Source: Saccharomycopsis crataegensis (lineage: Eukaryota; Ascomycota; Saccharomycetes; Ascoideales; Saccharomycopsidaceae). Taken from it: a DNA stretch of 64,000 bases. A program made the translations under genes and the position numbers. Below are positions 10,219 to 21,610 of this stretch, piece after piece; the first letter of the stretch is position 1, and every line of letters starts with the position of its first letter. The notes beneath the pieces were generated by a model. That model worked only from the letters and a program-made list of their open reading frames with translations. It searched no databases and was not told where the DNA came from. The DNA lies in assembly GCF_037102585.1 (NCBI RefSeq), contig NW_027043821.1, positions 620,001 through 684,000 of the forward strand. The letters are read 5' to 3'.

Positions 10219-11636
10219 AAATTTTCTGAGAAAACTGTTTGCTTATATATAAATAAATCCATGATTTATATCTTAAAAATGTATAAAGATAAATAACTAG
10301 AGATTTAAAACTCTTTATTAAGTAAGGTAAGGTAAGGTAAGAATATAGTGTTTTTGACAGTATTAGTAAGTAATGAAGGGTAAAACATGAATAGGAATAA
10401 AACAATATATAACAAAAATGTGACGATCATACTGGAGACAAGACATGGAGCCAAGATCCAGTGAGTTTGTCTGTGGTGGTTACTGTTCTTCAAGATAGTA
10501 AATTTCATCAAATTCATATTATGTTTCAACAATTATACTACTTCATTTACCGAGAGAGACAGAAAAAAAAAAGGTCAATAAGAGGTTAACATAGCCCCCA
10601 AAAAAAAAAATGGAAAAAAAATAATATAGAAAGACAATATTGGATAATTTAAACGCAAAAATATGGCGGTATAAGGGATTTAATGGTGATTTCAGGACCG
10701 GATTGAATTGAATTTGAATTGAGTTGAATTGTATATTAACGAGTCACAGAGGTTCTAAATAACATACAAGCCGGGAATTTTGTGCAGGTCTTTCTAATAG
10801 GGAAAGTAAAGAAAATACTATAACTTTCTCACAACATCACACTCCTTGCTTTAAGGATTGATCATATCACCGGTGAAAAACTCAAAAATCAAGATTATTA
10901 AGGGAAAAAAGGTGCAATGTGGAAAATATGATATGAAGTTGCTAGTGGATCACCCATCACTAGGAGCTTCATGAACTGCGATGGAGGTCTTTGTTAATGG
11001 GTTTTGGCACTATATCTCAAGTACTAAGTATTTTCAAAGTAGTGAACATCAGAGTTCTGGGGAGAATAATAAAATCAATAAAATAATGAAAACCAATTAA
11101 ACCGAGTAAACCAATTGAATCAAACCAAAAAAAAAAAAAAATAAGATCCAGTACCATGGGTCTGTCTCAAGTGTCACCACACACTTTCTAAGTCCAGACA
11201 CCTATCCTGATTCTATAAATCAATGTACCAATTGAACACTTTAACTCACGCTCCATTTATTTACCACAAATATTAGTGAGAGATAACAATGTGAAGCCTT
11301 TGTGAAATAATATTAAAATCAAAATCAAATAGACCAGTGCTATGGTTCGATCTCTGATTTTGATGGGCCGGGTAACATTATGTAAAGCAAACATGGTTAT
11401 ATGCAGAAAGAAATTATATGTACATGTTATATTACGATGCGACTATACTAGATGTAGTTAGTCACGGGTTAGGATTGATTTAGTATTACTCTCTGAAGAA
11501 CCAGAGATCATATATATTGAAAACTTTTCATAATCGACGACTATAATTATATACTAATGGTTATGAGCTTATGGTTATGAGCACGTGTATCATTGCCTAT
11601 AACCAATAGCTCAAACCATACTACAACAGTACATCT
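10219..11636. other. Gene-free spacer before the tRNA
   Basis: About 1.4 kb without a supported coding region. There are four tandem GGTAA pentamers at about 10320-10341, and A runs near 10564, 10600 and 11128. No snoRNA boxes or transposon ends could be identified with confidence. Confidence 0.4.
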
Positions 11637-11710
11637 GACTTCGTGGCCAAGCTGGTTAAGGCGTGCGACTGTTAATCGCAAGATCGTGAGTTCGATCCTC
11701 ACCGAGGTCG
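11637..11710 (+). tRNA. tRNA-Asn (anticodon GTT), intronless
   Basis: The full cloverleaf can be drawn. The 7-bp acceptor stem pairs 11637-11643 with 11703-11709, with one G-T wobble, and the discriminator base is G at 11710. The anticodon stem TGCGA/TCGCA (11664-11668 with 11676-11680) closes a loop with GTT at 11671-11673. The T arm carries GTTCGATCC. The A box (TGGCCAAGCTGG) and B box (GAGTTCGATCC) for Pol III are in place, and a T-run begins at about 11714 as terminator. No intron. It decodes AAC/AAU. Confidence 0.97.
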
Positions 11711-13031
11711 CTTATTTTTTTCAACTTAATCCTTTTTTTTATTTGAAAAATATATAACAAATGCTACGAACGTTTGTTACAGGTATTGGTGATTCCAGGG
11801 AAGTTTGATGAGTAATATTAACGCCGAAGCCAACACTAGAGGCTTCATTTAGTGATGATGGAGTTTCAACAAAAACCAGGTCGCACCCCATATACGTTAT
11901 ATGTCAAAAATACTCGCATCTTCATGTGATTTATCACATGATACATTTTACTAGTGTATGGGTGTAAAACTGCCCAACATCCAATAACATATTAATCCAT
12001 ACACCTATCCTTGTACATGCATACATACATAATGTATGTATTAAATATTTCATGTAGAGATATAGTTAATCCTATGAGCTGTAAAGGTAATACATGATAA
12101 ATACCCTCAATTGAACACTGCAATTAGAAATTGCATCTGTATAGCCAAAATATACTTCTTGGAAACACCTTCAAGATCCCCAATAACTCCACGGAAACTC
12201 ATACCACTGCACGAGCTGTGAGTTTCCTTTAATATATTAGATCAAGTTTTTCCAAAAATCCCCTTTTTCATCTCATTGAATCATTTATTGTATTGAAGAG
12301 CATCTTCTTTGGTAATTTCTGTTTCAATTTTGACGTTCTCATATAACTAGCTTTAGCTGAATAAATGTGTAATTATCTTCTTAATAAACCTTTGTCATTT
12401 AAAAGTGTAGTGTCTTCACTAGCGATAACCTCATTTTCTCAGTAATAACCTTCCATAATAACCTTAGCTTAGTAACTACTCTTGAACCTCATGGGAACTA
12501 TTACAATTGTTCTAGTGATAGTTGTCTTGTTCCTCTTAAGTGGTGACAAGGAAGGCGCCTTCAGCCGCACACTGCTACTGTAATGTGACGGATCAATTTG
12601 ATTTCTGGATTTGGTAAACCATATTGTATCATATGTTTGAAGTTGACGTGATCAATAGCCCCATTTTTCCTCTTCTTTTAAATTAACTATTCTCAATTTA
12701 AACAACAGCAAAAGGTAATGTAAGGTTGAGCACACACGTCATTCTGCACCATACACGTGATCAGACAAGGTGCTAACTTGCCCCCAATTTTTAAAAAAAA
12801 CCAACGAGATTTTGCTTGCCACACGGGGGGCCATCACTTGAACCGTTCTAGTTGACGAGGTGATTCACATAGAAATAAGCAGCTGATTCAGTAATTCTTC
12901 TAATTAGAATTAATTTATCGAAATTTTCTGATAACAGTAACATATTTCAATACATTGAACTTTGAGATTGATTTTTTTTTCTCTTTCTTTTGTTTTGTTT
13001 ATCTTGATTTGATTTTGATACATTAGCAACA
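11711..13031. other. Gene-free spacer between tRNA-Asn and RVS167
   Basis: After the Pol III T-run terminator the spacer is AT-rich with no open frame of substance. Flanks of yeast tRNA genes often collect retroelement relics; I looked for paired TG...CA ends and a short target duplication and found none I could defend. The last 150 bases, ending in a pyrimidine-rich stretch near 12970-13000, are the presumed RVS167 promoter. Confidence 0.4.
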
Positions 13032-14390
13032 ATGAGTATTAAGGGGTTTACCAAAGGAATTGCGAGAGCACCTACTATGGTGAAACGGAAGTTCAACATA
13101 GGTACTCAAGCAGAAGAGGATCCAGTGTTTGTTGATGCAGAAAGAAGATTCAAAGAATTCGAAGTGGAAACCAAGAAATTATCCGAAGAATCTAACAAAT
13201 ATTTCAAAGCTGTCAATGGGTTGCTCGACCATCAGATCGAATTCTCAAAGGGGATTGAAGAGATTTACAAACCTATATCTGGTAAAGTGTCTGATCCAAA
13301 TCACACAATTCCTGAAGATTGCCCAGAAGGTTTAGAAGCGTGCGAGGCTTATAGAGCATTGGTCACCGAGATGAAGTCCAGTCTTGCTCCTGATCTCTCA
13401 TTAATTGAAGAGAGAATCATCAACCCTGCCAAGGAATTGTTGAAAGTGATTGAGACCGTTAGAAAGATGTTGACCAAGAGAAACCACAAGAAGGTTGATT
13501 TGGATAGACACACCGACTCTATGACAAAGATCGAAAATAAAAAGGAGAAGTCCGTCAAAGACGAGGAAAGATTATACAAAGCCCAAGCAAATGTGGAAAT
13601 TGCTCAACAAGAATATGATTATTACAATGAGATTTGCAAAACTGAACTACCACAGCTATTCCACTTGGAAGCAGAATTTATCAAACCGTTGTTTGTATCA
13701 TTTTATTACATGCAATTGAACATCTTCTACACATTATATACCAGAATGGAAGAGCTCAAAATTCCTTACTTTGATTTAAACTCCGATATTGTGCAAAGAT
13801 TCATCGAAAAGAGAGGTAATGTTGAAGAATTGACCGATGCTATTGGTATTTGCCATTTCAAGACTAATTTCGCTAAGACTAAATTGGAAATGACTAGAAG
13901 AAAATACGGGAAGGCAGACGAGGCTGCAGAAGAAGCCGCTGGATCCGCATCGCCTTCTTATCTACCAGCATACTCTCCACAAGGCCAATCACCAGCGCCA
14001 ACTGGATCTGGGCAACCAGCAGCCACTCCAACTTATGGCACTGCTCCACCAGCTTATACAGCATCACCGACCTCCACTGCATATTCTAGTGCTGGAAGTG
14101 CTTATGCTGCCCCAACCACAGCTGGCACAGCATATAGCTCCCCTGTCGCTACTCCTCTAGCTGCTGCTATCCCAGCTGTCCCAGTCCCAGCTGCTCCTCG
14201 TGCACCAGCCCTCGAATATTGTACCGCATTATATGATTACACTGCCCAAGCCGAAGGAGATTTATCCTTTGTTGCAGGATCCGTTATCCAGATTGTGCAA
14301 AGAACCGAGGATCAAAATGGTTGGTGGACTGGGGTCGTTAATGGCCAACAAGGTGTTTTCCCTGGTAACTACGTGCAATTGAACCAATAG
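13032..14390 (+). CDS. RVS167: Rvs167-type BAR/SH3 amphiphysin
   Basis: Amphiphysin homologue that, as a heterodimer with Rvs161, binds and curves membrane during vesicle scission in endocytosis at cortical actin patches. Residues about 15-255 form an N-BAR domain opening with '[17 protein letters not shown]', rich in charged helix, followed by a Pro/Ala/Thr/Tyr-rich linker (about 295-390). A C-terminal SH3 domain (about 393-450) has the ALYDY motif '[10 protein letters not shown]', 'NGWWTG' and '[10 protein letters not shown]'. At 452 residues it is close to S. cerevisiae Rvs167 (482). The ATG at 13032 follows an A-rich CAACA context and begins the conserved N terminus. No introns or breaks. 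Confidence 0.95.
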   Translation: MSIKGFTKGIARAPTMVKRKFNIGTQAEEDPVFVDAERRFKEFEVETKKLSEESNKYFKAVNGLLDHQIEFSKGIEEIYKPISGKVSDPNHTIPEDCPEGLEACEAYRALVTEMKSSLAPDLSLIEERIINPAKELLKVIETVRKMLTKRNHKKVDLDRHTDSMTKIENKKEKSVKDEERLYKAQANVEIAQQEYDYYNEICKTELPQLFHLEAEFIKPLFVSFYYMQLNIFYTLYTRMEELKIPYFDLNSDIVQRFIEKRGNVEELTDAIGICHFKTNFAKTKLEMTRRKYGKADEAAEEAAGSASPSYLPAYSPQGQSPAPTGSGQPAATPTYGTAPPAYTASPTSTAYSSAGSAYAAPTTAGTAYSSPVATPLAAAIPAVPVPAAPRAPALEYCTALYDYTAQAEGDLSFVAGSVIQIVQRTEDQNGWWTGVVNGQQGVFPGNYVQLNQ

Positions 14391-15030
14391 AAGGTTTTAC
14401 CTTAATTTTTTTTTTTTTTCGTTTTCCCAATGCATTCTTGATTTTTTTTTGTTTAATCTTGACCCACTTTAGACAGACTTCTGTTCATAATTTTTCTTTA
14501 CCATTCGTCATCATTAATATTGAAGTATCTTTATTTTTTTTTTTTTGCCAAATGTGATGTTGTACATTTACTATTATCATTATTTTTTCATTATCTTTTT
14601 TTGTGAATTCATGAGTTTATTATTCAGGGTGTGACGTGATAGAAGTGGCTAAGTTTCCTTTTTTCTTTTCTTTTCTTTTCTCTTTTTTTTTGCTAATGTT
14701 CTTCTTTTGCTTAAAAAAAAATAATTGGGGCTTTTTTTAAAGGAAAATTCCAGTGAATGGTCACTTTCTCGATCCATAATAAAAATATATCAACTTGGAG
14801 ATTATGACATATTTCGCGCCCTAATAAAATGCAGACACATATGAGCCCTAAATACATGTGCAAGTCAAATAATGTTAGATCATATGACCTGCACATGACC
14901 CAAAATCGGCTTTTCCATCGATCGAAATAAAACAGAATTTTTTCAGATTAATGTCCATACTTACATGGTTCCTTCTTCTGCAAATATTTCAGGTTTGTTC
15001 TCTGATAGTTTCGTTACAACATCATCAAAA
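14391..15030. promoter_or_regulatory. 3' region of RVS167 and promoter of RPL22
   Basis: No coding region. Several T-rich tracts (14407-14419, 14447-14454, 14532-14546, 14656-14690) probably include the RVS167 terminator, and pyrimidine tracts of this type are also usual in ribosomal protein gene promoters. I did not find a confident Rap1 or Fhl1 site. Confidence 0.4.
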
Positions 15031-15886
15031 ATGGCTCCAATCGTATGTATTGAACGATCAGCATCTTAATTGTGAAAAAAAATAGAAAACGTGAAACAGG
15101 AGTTCTACGAACGGATGTTTTATTAGGAATGATAGATAATGTACTATTGCACAGAAAGTGGCAGCAAGGATATCTACCAGTGTTACATTGCAAATTCTTA
15201 TGAGAATGAGGAATACGTATTTGGATCATCATTTTGGAAAGAGAAAAAGACTGAAACTCTACAGAGTGGGTGTTTATTACTCACCCTCAATTTTGAGTAA
15301 TTTTTTTTCTTTTCATCTCTAACTTGTATTTCTCTAGTAGTAAATGAACAAGACCAACTTGGTGGAACCTGAATGCTTTGCTGTTTGAATATTTTCTGCC
15401 ATTAAGTAAGAAGATCTGCAATTTTTTTTTTTGCAATATCAAACTATTTAATGGCAAAATTTTCACAATTAGAATTTTTATATTTCACATTTCTGTTTGA
15501 AGACAGTAGGCTAACAGGTTATATAGACTACCAAAAAGTCCAAGCAAGTTAAGAAGTTCGTCGTTGACGTTTCTGCTCCAACTGAAAACCAAGTTTTCGA
15601 CCCATCTGCTTACGCCAAGTACTTGATCGAACACATCAAGGTTGAAGACCGTCTCGGTAACTTGGGTAACAACATCACCATTGAAGAAGATGAAGAAAAG
15701 GTTATAATCCTTGCTTCTAACGGTACCTTCTCTGGTAAGTACTTGAAGTACTTGACCAAGCGTTACTTGAAGAAGAACCAAATCAGAGACTGGATTAGAT
15801 TCGTTTCTGTTAAGCAAAACTCTTACAAGTTGCAATTCTACTCCATCAACGCTGATGAAGAAGAAGAAGAAGACGATGAAGAATAG
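15031..15886 (+). CDS. RPL22: 60S ribosomal protein L22 (eL22), two exons
   Basis: Large-subunit ribosomal protein. The gene is split: exon 1 is 15031-15042 (ATG GCT CCA ATC, four codons), then an intron 15043-15526, and exon 2 is 15527-15886. The donor is GTATGT, a CTAAC branch-like site lies at 15511-15515 and the acceptor is ATAG. Joined, the protein is 123 residues, matching yeast Rpl22 (121) in length and sequence: '[18 protein letters not shown]', '[11 protein letters not shown]', '[14 protein letters not shown]' and an acidic Glu/Asp tail. An intron after only the first few codons is typical of yeast RPL22 genes. Codons are strongly biased as in highly expressed genes. The 484-bp intron is long for the window; Rpl22 is known in other yeasts to bind its own intron and limit splicing, which may apply here. 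Confidence 0.95.
15043..15526 (+). other. RPL22 intron
   Basis: Spliceosomal intron, 484 bases: donor GTATGT at 15043, branch-like CTAAC at 15511-15515, acceptor TAG ending 15526, phase 0. It has a T-run at 15300-15308. Exon joining restores the known Rpl22 N terminus. The short branch-to-acceptor distance (about 12 bases) is notable. Confidence 0.9.
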
Positions 15887-16190
15887 ATTATTTGACCCGT
15901 TATGTGTATATTTTAATAATTTCTACCGTTACGAATTAATATAATTAATTTTTCTATTTAAACATATTTATGATCTGTAGAAATTGATTAATCATTCAAC
16001 TAAGATGAATGAAGATACGGCAATTCCTCATCATCCAAAACGTGATCGATCACGTGTTAACTCAAGATAATTTTCCTTTTTTCTTTTGAATCTTCCAGTT
16101 TTTGGATGAGTAAAAAAAAAGAAAGCGAATTTTCAAGGGAGATAGATTCCATTCGAAGGAACCAAGTAGGCACATAACCAAACAAGAACC
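15887..16190. promoter_or_regulatory. RPL22 3' region and FRS2 promoter
   Basis: About 300 bases with no gene. AT-rich terminator-like sequence follows the RPL22 stop, and an A-rich, short 5' leader precedes the FRS2 ATG at 16191. A CACGTG-like 'GATCACGTGTT' at about 16047-16057 could be a Cbf1 or Pho4 type E-box; the factor is inference. Confidence 0.4.
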
Positions 16191-17778
16191 ATGTCTATTC
16201 AAGCTGAAACTGTCCTTAAAGCCCTTGATAAAGAAGGCGTTATCCAAAATACCGATGCCACCTTCCCAGGTGTCACTTTCCAGGCAATTCAAGGTATGTA
16301 TATGTGTTGTTGTAAAGAAGGTGTTGTTCAAGAGAACCTCTTGGTTCCTAATATCATTTAGAGGGCCAAAATTAACAATGTAAATAGCCGTGCTTAACTC
16401 TTTGAGCGCGTTTGAAATGGTCAAATATAAGCCTATTGAAAAGGATCAATGGGTCTTAACCAAAGAAGGTGAAGAAATTGTGGAACAAGGTTCTCACGAA
16501 TACAGATTGTTAACCGAAGTTATAAGTAGCTTAGAAGGGATGAAAATTTCTGACGTTTCAAAAAAATTGGGTAAAGCTGGTGCTTTGGGTCAAGGTAAAG
16601 CCTTCAAGAACGGGTGGATCAAGAAGGATGGTGACACCTTGAAGCCAAGTGACAAAGTCTCTAAAGATAACTTACCAAGTGATACCACTGCTTTACAATT
16701 GAAGGCCATTGCTGAAGGTGGAGACTTGCCAGACAAGAAAGTGTTGACCGATTTGAAGAAGAGAAAGTTGGCCTCTGTTTCAAAGGCTATCTCTTTCAGC
16801 ATTGAAAAAGGTCCACAATTTGCTCTTAAGATTGTCAAGATGGAAACTGATATCACCAACGAAATGGTTTCTAGTGGCAGCTGGTCCAATTTGAAATTCA
16901 AAGACTATAACTTCAACTCCGAAGGTATTTACCCAAATTCAGGTGCTTTACACCCATTGAACAAAGTTCGTGAAGAATTTAGACAAATTTTTTTCTCTTT
17001 GGGTTTCACCGAAATGCCTTCTAACCAATATGTGGATACCGGTTTCTGGAATTTCGACACTTTATATGTTCCACAACAACATCCAGCTAGAGATTTACAA
17101 GATACTTTCTACTTGAAGGACCCAGTCAAGGGCTCCCCACCAGCTGATGAAAAATTGTGGGAAAATGTCAAGGCTGCCCATGAAGGTAATGCCTTTGACT
17201 CTGTTGGTTACAGATACCCTTGGAAAGGTGAAGAATCTTTGAGAATGGTTTTGCGTACCCACACTACTGCCATTTCCTCTCAAATGTTATACCACTTAGC
17301 CAAAGACCCAAAACCTTCTAGATTATTCTCTATTGACAGAGTTTTCCGTAACGAAGCTGTCGACGCTACTCACTTGGCTGAATTCCACCAAGTTGAAGGT
17401 GTTATTGCCGATTACAATATTAGATTGGGTGATTTGATTGGTTTCATGCAAGATTTCTTTGACCAAATGGGTGTCCATCAATTGAGATTCAAGCCAGCCT
17501 ACAACCCATACACTGAACCATCCTTGGAAATCTTTTCCTGGCACTCAGGTTTGAAGAAATGGGTTGAAATCGGTAACTCTGGTATGTTCAGACCTGAAAT
17601 GTTGGAAGGTTTGGGCTTGCCAAAGGACATGAGAGTTTTGGGTTGGGGTTTGTCCTTAGAAAGACCAACTATGATCAAATACGGTGTTAACAATATTAGA
17701 GAATTGTTAGGTCATAAAGTCAACCTTAACTTTATTGAAACTAACGCCGCTGCTCGTCTTGATGAAGAGTTGTATTAA
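16191..17778 (+). CDS. FRS2: Cytosolic phenylalanyl-tRNA synthetase alpha subunit, two exons
   Basis: Catalytic subunit of cytosolic PheRS (with Frs1), which charges tRNA-Phe. Exon 1 is 16191-16293 and exon 2 is 16388-17778, spliced in phase 1 across a 94-bp intron. The join gives a 497-residue protein (S. cerevisiae Frs2 is 503) and restores the helix ending 'AVLNSLSAF'. N-terminal winged-helix repeats (about 1-150) lead into the class II core: motif 1 around '[19 protein letters not shown]', motif 2 around '[19 protein letters not shown]', and motif 3 in '[15 protein letters not shown]'. The specificity region '[15 protein letters not shown]' is intact. Codons are strongly biased, fitting high expression. 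Using only the uninterrupted frame would lose the first 35 residues. Confidence 0.96.
16294..16387 (+). other. FRS2 intron
   Basis: A 94-base spliceosomal intron: GTATGT donor at 16294, TTAAC branch-like site at about 16372-16376, TAG acceptor ending 16387. It is phase 1 and contains in-frame stops, so it must be removed to give full-length protein. Confidence 0.9.
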
Positions 17779-18107
17779 AGTAGTCTATGCGAATAGAATT
17801 TGTCTCGTTATTTCTGAAGTTATTTCCTTATTTTTGCTACATTTTTCTCCCTGGTTGTCATGCTAGACTGTCGTCTTTCTATTGCAATTATCTACATATA
17901 ATATAATATCCTTCTCTCTCGTATATTGATTAAAGATGATTCTGTAATGAGTCCTTTTATCTATGCCCTTAAGGATAATGCCTCCACCGTGCGCGTAACC
18001 GTTTTTTTTTTTTTTTTTTTTTTTTAATTTTTTTTCTCGATACAAAACCAAAGATACCTGGAACCGTTAATCGTTATGTAAGACAGTAATCACAAGCCAT
18101 AAAAGTA
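17779..18107. promoter_or_regulatory. FRS2 3' region and MTR10 promoter
   Basis: No gene. It holds a 24-base T-run at about 18002-18025, about 80 bases before the MTR10 ATG, the type of nucleosome-excluding poly(dA:dT) tract common in yeast promoters. Confidence 0.45.
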
Positions 18108-21100
18108 ATGGATCAACAACTCCTGACTCTTTTACAGGCATTGGGTACTATGTACTCCAATGCAGAGTACTCTACGAAGCAAAAGGCTAACGACTACTTG
18201 CAACAATTTCGTCAGTCTCAAGAAGCTTGGACGATCTCCCATTTGATCTTGGATGACGAAACCAACCAATTTGACCTTCAAACCAAGCTTTTTGCCGCCC
18301 AAACTTTGCGAGCCAAAATCAGTTTCAATTTATCACAAGTGCCAAGCGATGGGTTGGATCAAATTAAAGATTCTTTAATCAAATTGATCATCAGTTACAC
18401 CACCAAAAACATCAAAGTTATTAGAACTCAACTCAATATCGCGCTAGTGAGTTTGTCTTTACAACATTTATCATGGGAAAATCCAGTAGCTGATATAATA
18501 GCCGTCTTCGAGGCTCAATCACAACAAAACTCTAGCTACACCAATGCTTACTTGGCCTCGTTGTTCGAATTTTTGAAGATTTTGCCAGAAGAATGTTCAG
18601 ATATCAATAAGACACCATTATCTGACAGCGATTTTGCTGCAAGGACTAGTGTTTTGATTTCTAAAAACAAGGCCAACGTCTTGCAATTACTTATCCAATT
18701 ATCTACCTCGGAGGACAAGCAAACTAGTGCTGCCGTTTTGGACTGTCTTAACTCTTGGATTACCGAAATTCCAATCACCAAAATTTTGTCCACCGCTTCG
18801 CTTTACCAATTGATTTTCAATAACCTTTTACACGAGCAGAATTTTGACTTATCTATCGAAGCGTTGATTTCAATTATCAAAGAAACCCAGGATATTGAAA
18901 ACTTGGATCTCATTTCTGACTTGTACCAAGAATTGATTAAATTAAAACCTTTGTTGTTTGAAAACTTTGAGAGTTTTGAGATTGTTAAAGGGTTAACCAG
19001 ATTGTTTGTGGAGATCGGAGAATGTTGGAATGCTTCAATTATTAAAAACCCAGAATATTTTAAAGACTTGATCGAAATCTTATTGAAATGTTGTGAATTC
19101 AAAGATGATTTAGATGTCATTAGATTAACTTTTAATTTCTGGGATCTGTCGGCTATAATGTTGGAAGCCCCAGCACATGCAGACAGCAAAAAAGCGTTTG
19201 CTCCTGTTTTCCTTAGATTGATAGAAATCATTATTGACCAGTTGGAGTACCCAGAATCCGACGATGATGACAATAATGCTGAACAATCGACCAAAGATTT
19301 ATTTGACGGGGACTTAGAAGCCAAGGAAAAGTTTGTCGAGTTCAGATACGACATGGGTGATGTTTTGAAAGCTTGTTGTTTGATCGTCGGTTCTAGCGAT
19401 TCGTTGGCTGTTCCATATAACAAATTGCAGAACTTGGCTCAAAATGAGGGAGCCATGAAATTCAGCTGGCAAAAAATAGAGGCACCATTATTCTCAATGA
19501 GATCAATGGCCAACAAAGTGGACTCTCAAGCCAGTAATGATATGTTAAACAACATCTTCCAGCTTTTATTGCACTTGATTCAATCGAACTCTCCACTTAT
19601 ACAATATAACAGAATCAAATATGCAGTTACCCTTGTATTTGGGAGATACACAGAATATACTAGTAACCATCCAAGTTTATTAGAACCTCAATTGGATTTT
19701 ATTTTTAATAATTTGAATACTGCGGCAAATAAGGCACAAACCACTGAACAAGAAAAGGATCTTTTGGTGGCTTCTTCAAATTCTCTCATGTACTTCTGCC
19801 AAGATTGTGCGTCATTATTGGTGCCGCTTTTGGATAAATTCTATGAGTTTTATACCTCTATTAAAAACAATAGCAATGTTGATTCTTCGGTGATTTATGA
19901 AATCACCGATGGTATCTCTCATGTCATCAACGCTCAACCTTCAGAAGAAGAAACCTACAATACTGCCAAGATCTTCCTTCAACCAACTTTGGAGGAGTTG
20001 AACGTATTCAACCAAAACGCCCCACAAATATTACAATCAAAGAATGATGATGATATCGCGTACAAAACTATTGCTGACAAGATTGAGTTGGTGACGATCT
20101 TATTAACTTTCCTTGAACCAATGGATTACCAATCGAACGTCAACAGAATTGCTGATCTAGTGATTGAAGTTTTCCCATTAATGGAATCCCTTTTCACTAA
20201 TTTCAAAAATAGCTTCAAAATTTCTGAAAGAATTGTGAAGTTTTTAAAAGTGCAGATTGAAGTACATACAACTTACTTGGTTTCTATTTTGCCAAGAGTT
20301 ATCGACTTGGTTAGTAAAGGTTACGAAACTACTAAATATGGTTGCTATTTATGGTTAACTGGTATTATCATCAAACAATTCAACGATGATTACGTGAGTG
20401 ATGATATTAAACAAGGGGTTTTCAATTTCGGGATTTTGCAAGGTAAATTATTTTCTAGTTGGTTGATTGAACAACTTCCAGGAACCAATATTCCTCTTCT
20501 AGCCTCCAATGACAGATCGTCGACAAGTTATGAAAGTTTAGAAAATGAAAGATCGAAACTTTTCGACCAATTGATCAATGTTGAAGATAAGGTTGAAGAC
20601 TTTTTCAGAATGCTTGATGATTTGATTCTTCAATTCCCATTCAAGGTTATTGGTGATTTACATAATAGTGACTCGATGGTCCAACAAAGTTTCCAAATCG
20701 GTATATTGGCATTGAATCTAGATAAATATGATCCAGTGATCAACACTATCAGATTCTTAATCGACTTTGTTTCTTGGGGTAATGAAGTGCCACCGATTTC
20801 CATGGTGAAGAGTAACCCAATTGAGGTCAGAGAAACGGTTTGTAAATTCTTACTCAGCTCGCCAGCGGGAGGTTTCAATGGCGAATCACAAGATACCAAT
20901 GGTTTATTGTTATTCAATATGTGCTTCAAAGGATTGCTTTTCAAATTCCCCCGCGATGCCGAGTTTGAAACCTATGATTTGGTTAACAGATTGGTGAAAT
21001 TGGTGTTTGTGCTTTCCAACAATAATGTGGCATTGATCAGATCCTGGGTAGAGTTTGCAATCGAGGACTTACCACTAAACTCTGTTAGCGATCAAGAAAA

Positions 21101-21215
21101 GATCAAAACACTAGGCGAAGTGGAAGCTGCCTTGAGTAAAAATGATTTTAGAAAATTCAAAGCATGTCTTAAACTCTTCATCAATTACTATTGGAGAAAG
21201 CATGCTCATGATTAG
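18108..21215 (+). CDS. MTR10: Nuclear import receptor Mtr10 (transportin-SR/importin-13 family)
   Basis: A 1035-residue karyopherin-beta. Mtr10 imports mRNA-binding SR-type proteins such as Npl3 and takes part in tRNA retrograde import, using RanGTP for cargo release. The N terminus is the family hallmark: two HEAT helices then 'KLFAAQTLRAKISFNLSQ' and 'TQLNIALVSLSLQHLSWENP', followed by alpha-helical repeats throughout. An acidic insert ('ESDDDDNNAEQ', about 383-393) occurs in the middle. Slightly longer than S. cerevisiae Mtr10 (972). The N-terminal match makes the family assignment firm; Mtr10 rather than Kap122/Pdr6 is favoured by the opening residues. Single exon. Confidence 0.9.
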   Translation: MDQQLLTLLQALGTMYSNAEYSTKQKANDYLQQFRQSQEAWTISHLILDDETNQFDLQTKLFAAQTLRAKISFNLSQVPSDGLDQIKDSLIKLIISYTTKNIKVIRTQLNIALVSLSLQHLSWENPVADIIAVFEAQSQQNSSYTNAYLASLFEFLKILPEECSDINKTPLSDSDFAARTSVLISKNKANVLQLLIQLSTSEDKQTSAAVLDCLNSWITEIPITKILSTASLYQLIFNNLLHEQNFDLSIEALISIIKETQDIENLDLISDLYQELIKLKPLLFENFESFEIVKGLTRLFVEIGECWNASIIKNPEYFKDLIEILLKCCEFKDDLDVIRLTFNFWDLSAIMLEAPAHADSKKAFAPVFLRLIEIIIDQLEYPESDDDDNNAEQSTKDLFDGDLEAKEKFVEFRYDMGDVLKACCLIVGSSDSLAVPYNKLQNLAQNEGAMKFSWQKIEAPLFSMRSMANKVDSQASNDMLNNIFQLLLHLIQSNSPLIQYNRIKYAVTLVFGRYTEYTSNHPSLLEPQLDFIFNNLNTAANKAQTTEQEKDLLVASSNSLMYFCQDCASLLVPLLDKFYEFYTSIKNNSNVDSSVIYEITDGISHVINAQPSEEETYNTAKIFLQPTLEELNVFNQNAPQILQSKNDDDIAYKTIADKIELVTILLTFLEPMDYQSNVNRIADLVIEVFPLMESLFTNFKNSFKISERIVKFLKVQIEVHTTYLVSILPRVIDLVSKGYETTKYGCYLWLTGIIIKQFNDDYVSDDIKQGVFNFGILQGKLFSSWLIEQLPGTNIPLLASNDRSSTSYESLENERSKLFDQLINVEDKVEDFFRMLDDLILQFPFKVIGDLHNSDSMVQQSFQIGILALNLDKYDPVINTIRFLIDFVSWGNEVPPISMVKSNPIEVRETVCKFLLSSPAGGFNGESQDTNGLLLFNMCFKGLLFKFPRDAEFETYDLVNRLVKLVFVLSNNNVALIRSWVEFAIEDLPLNSVSDQEKIKTLGEVEAALSKNDFRKFKACLKLFINYYWRKHAHD

Positions 21216-21610
21216 GTCTTTATGTATGATTGCTACATATATACAACGGTTGTTACAATATATTTTCTTTTTCAACTAAAAAAAAAATGGTAGGATTTCT
21301 ACAATGCAAGTATAAGAATATTAAAAAACTGATGCAGTTTGTAGTAAGTGTATTCATTTCAAAATAAATTAATAAAATAAAAAATATATCCAAATGATGT
21401 CACATAATAACTATACAAGTGAGGGAGGTGGCTACGTTATATACATGATGTTCAGTAACAGTAGCAACGACCAAAAATCATAAAATGTATTTAAAAAATA
21501 TTATTTTCTGATAATATGGCAATATCTACACCGTCTATCATCCCATTACAATTTCCAAAGCCCCCCCTTTTTTTTTGTTTTTGTTTTTGTTTTAATTTAT
21601 GCTTTATTGC
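21216..21610. terminator. Convergent 3' regions of MTR10 and MDJ1
   Basis: Both neighbours end here, so this spacer should contain two opposing terminators and poly(A) sites. It is AT-rich with TATATA-type elements near 21230-21245 and 21355-21390, and a poly-pyrimidine run near 21561-21592. No gene. Confidence 0.5.

Noticed and set aside
11711-12800. Possible retroelement remnant beside the tRNA gene
   Set aside because: Such relics are common next to yeast tRNAs, but no paired ends or coding traces could be found.
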